The notes under the pieces were generated by a model, which saw nothing but the letters and a program-made list of their open reading frames with translations, did not search any database and was not told the origin of the DNA. Positions 5,318 to 6,409 of a stretch of DNA of 6,409 bases are shown here, piece by piece. Source of the stretch: Clostridia bacterium. Its GTDB lineage: Bacteria > Bacillota > Clostridia > Christensenellales > HGM11417. Position 1 is the stretch's first letter, and every line of letters begins with the position of its first letter. Position numbers and translations under genes: made by a program. The DNA is taken from the NCBI GenBank assembly GCA_028700355.1, contig JAQVSX010000041.1, forward strand, positions 1 to 6,409. The letters are read 5' to 3'.

Positions 5318-6409
5318 TTAATAATCAAATACCGCTTTTGCTATTTTGACTGCGGCGTTTGCGTCCTTTGCGTAATAATCTGCGCCTATTTTTAGGGCAT
5401 ATTGCTCTGTAAGCACTGCGCCGCCCACTACAATTTTGCAGTTTGGCGCTTGCTGTTTAAGCAGTTTTATTGTCTCTTCCATACCGCCAAGAGTGGTCGT
5501 CATAAGAGCGCTTAGCCCCGCAAGCTTTACACCCTTTTCTATTACCGTCTTTACTACTAAATCGGAATCGGCGTTTTTGCCTAAATCTATAATGTTATAG
5601 CCGTAGTTTTCAAGCACCGCCTTTACTATGTTTTTGCCTATGTCGTGAATGTCGCCCTTTACGGTGGCAAGCAGAATTTTATCGTCTGGGTTTTTGCTGC
5701 CCTTAGGCAGTTTTTTGTTAATTTCCTCAAAGGCTGCCTTTGCCGTTTCTGCCGAATTTATAAGCTGCGGCAAAAACAGTTTTCCCTTTTCGTAAAGTGC
5801 GCCTACCTCGTCAAGCGCAGGTATTATATAATTGTTTACAACATCAAGCGGGGGGTGCTTTTCCAGCAGGTTTATTGCCGCCTTTTTACATTCGTTTTTT
5901 AAGCCCTTTATTATGCAGTATTTTATATCGTTGGCATCGCCGCCGCTATGTTCGCCGCCGAAATGCTTTATATATTGCTCCGCTCCGCAATCCTGCCCGC
6001 TTATTACCTTGTATGCCGATACCGCATCTGTCATCGCCTTAGAAAGTGGGTTTATTATTGCAAGGTTTAGTCCGCAGCTAAGCGCCGCCGTTAAAAATGC
6101 GGCGTTAAGCGATTCACGCTGAGGCAGTCCGAAAGATATATTCGATATGCCAAGCACTGTTTTTATGCCCATTTTTTTAAATTCTCTGACAGCGTTTAAA
6201 GTATTTTGCGCCTGCTGCTGCTCTGCGCTCAGTGTAAGCGTTAAGGGGTCTATTATTACATCGCTTTTTTTAATGCCGTATGAGCGTGCTTTGTCTATAA
6301 TCTTTTTGGCAATTTCTATGCGCCTTTCCACTGTTTTGGGCAGTCCGTTCTTGTCGAGTGTAAGCCCGATAACAAGCGCACCATATTTTTTTACAAGGGG
6401 CAGTATGCT
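5318..6409 (-). CDS. metH: Cobalamin-dependent methionine synthase MetH, C-terminal part (5' truncated by window)
   Basis: The frame is open through the right edge, so 363 residues are visible; the apparent GTG start at 6331 is internal, since the 26 codons before it (ALVIGLTLDKNGLPKT and neighbours) already match the family. Numbering from that GTG, residues 1-105 are the end of the methyltetrahydrofolate-binding TIM barrel (IIDPLTLTLSAEQ, GISNISFGLPQR, AIINPLSKAM). Residues about 140-207 are the helical cap over the cobalamin methyl group (KLFLPQLINSAETAKAA). Residues 218-335 are the Rossmann-type B12-binding domain with DIHDIG (227-232; His229 is the lower axial cobalt ligand), GLSALMTTT (272-280) and VGGAVLT (302-308). 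The enzyme moves a methyl group from methyltetrahydrofolate through cobalamin to homocysteine. The protein ends just after the B12 domain, so there is no AdoMet-binding reactivation domain, as in Thermotoga and many clostridial enzymes. The homocysteine domain would lie outside the window. Confidence 0.93.
   Translation of the reverse strand, partial: SILPLVKKYGALVIGLTLDKNGLPKTVERRIEIAKKIIDKARSYGIKKSDVIIDPLTLTLSAEQQQAQNTLNAVREFKKMGIKTVLGISNISFGLPQRESLNAAFLTAALSCGLNLAIINPLSKAMTDAVSAYKVISGQDCGAEQYIKHFGGEHSGGDANDIKYCIIKGLKNECKKAAINLLEKHPPLDVVNNYIIPALDEVGALYEKGKLFLPQLINSAETAKAAFEEINKKLPKGSKNPDDKILLATVKGDIHDIGKNIVKAVLENYGYNIIDLGKNADSDLVVKTVIEKGVKLAGLSALMTTTLGGMEETIKLLKQQAPNCKIVVGGAVLTEQYALKIGADYYAKDANAAVKIAKAVFDY

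Noticed and set aside
5645..6122. Three overlapping plus-strand reading frames inside metH
   Set aside because: They lie opposite a strongly conserved gene, and their translations are low-complexity shadows rich in Cys, Pro, Arg and Phe.
6329..6331. GTG as the start of the metH gene
   Set aside because: The 26 codons upstream continue the conserved pterin-binding domain, so this is an internal valine.

Overview
The window looks like part of a low-to-moderate GC Firmicutes genome, most likely an uncultured member of the Clostridia. This rests on strong AGGAGG-type ribosome binding sites, textbook sigma-A promoters, a clostridial-style MetH that stops right after its B12 domain, and a YkvI-family membrane protein. 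It is an inference from style and gene content; there is no rRNA or other phylogenetic marker in view. Both ends cut through genes.

Left block (1-1352, + strand): three tightly packed genes with no recognised function. They are the C-terminal end of a beta-rich, glycine-containing protein, an 84-residue protein with two similar beta-type segments, and a 269-residue charged coiled-coil protein. The third gene's ribosome binding site lies in the last codons of the second, so the block is very likely co-transcribed. The layout and one motif (QGIARSSI) are reminiscent of structural gene cassettes of phages, but this is weak.

Membrane block (1380-3210, + strand): a good promoter (TTGCAA-17 bp-TATAAT) drives two genes 26 bases apart. 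Both encode multi-pass membrane proteins that share an LW(I/V)P signature and a similar following segment, so they look like a divergent paralogous pair. They converge on a minus-strand gene for a YkvI-family (COG3949) transporter-like protein (3241-4332).

Toxin-antitoxin island (4333-5317, - strand): a complete HigB/HigA-type module with the toxin gene first. It has its own promoter with an 18-bp perfect palindrome between the -35 and -10 boxes, and its own intrinsic terminator, whose stop-codon-containing loop overlaps the antitoxin gene's 3' end. The module is much more AT-rich than its neighbours, suggesting separate acquisition. Between it and ykvI lies a hairpin-rich 200-base intergenic region with T tracts on both sides of one large stem; its role is unknown.

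Right end (5318-6409, - strand): the C-terminal part of a cobalamin-dependent methionine synthase (MetH), comprising the end of the pterin-binding domain, the helical cap and the B12-binding domain. It ends there, without the reactivation domain of the E. coli enzyme.

The membrane genes, the toxin-antitoxin pair and metH show no obvious common pathway. No CRISPR array, tRNA, rRNA, transposase or integrase was seen.
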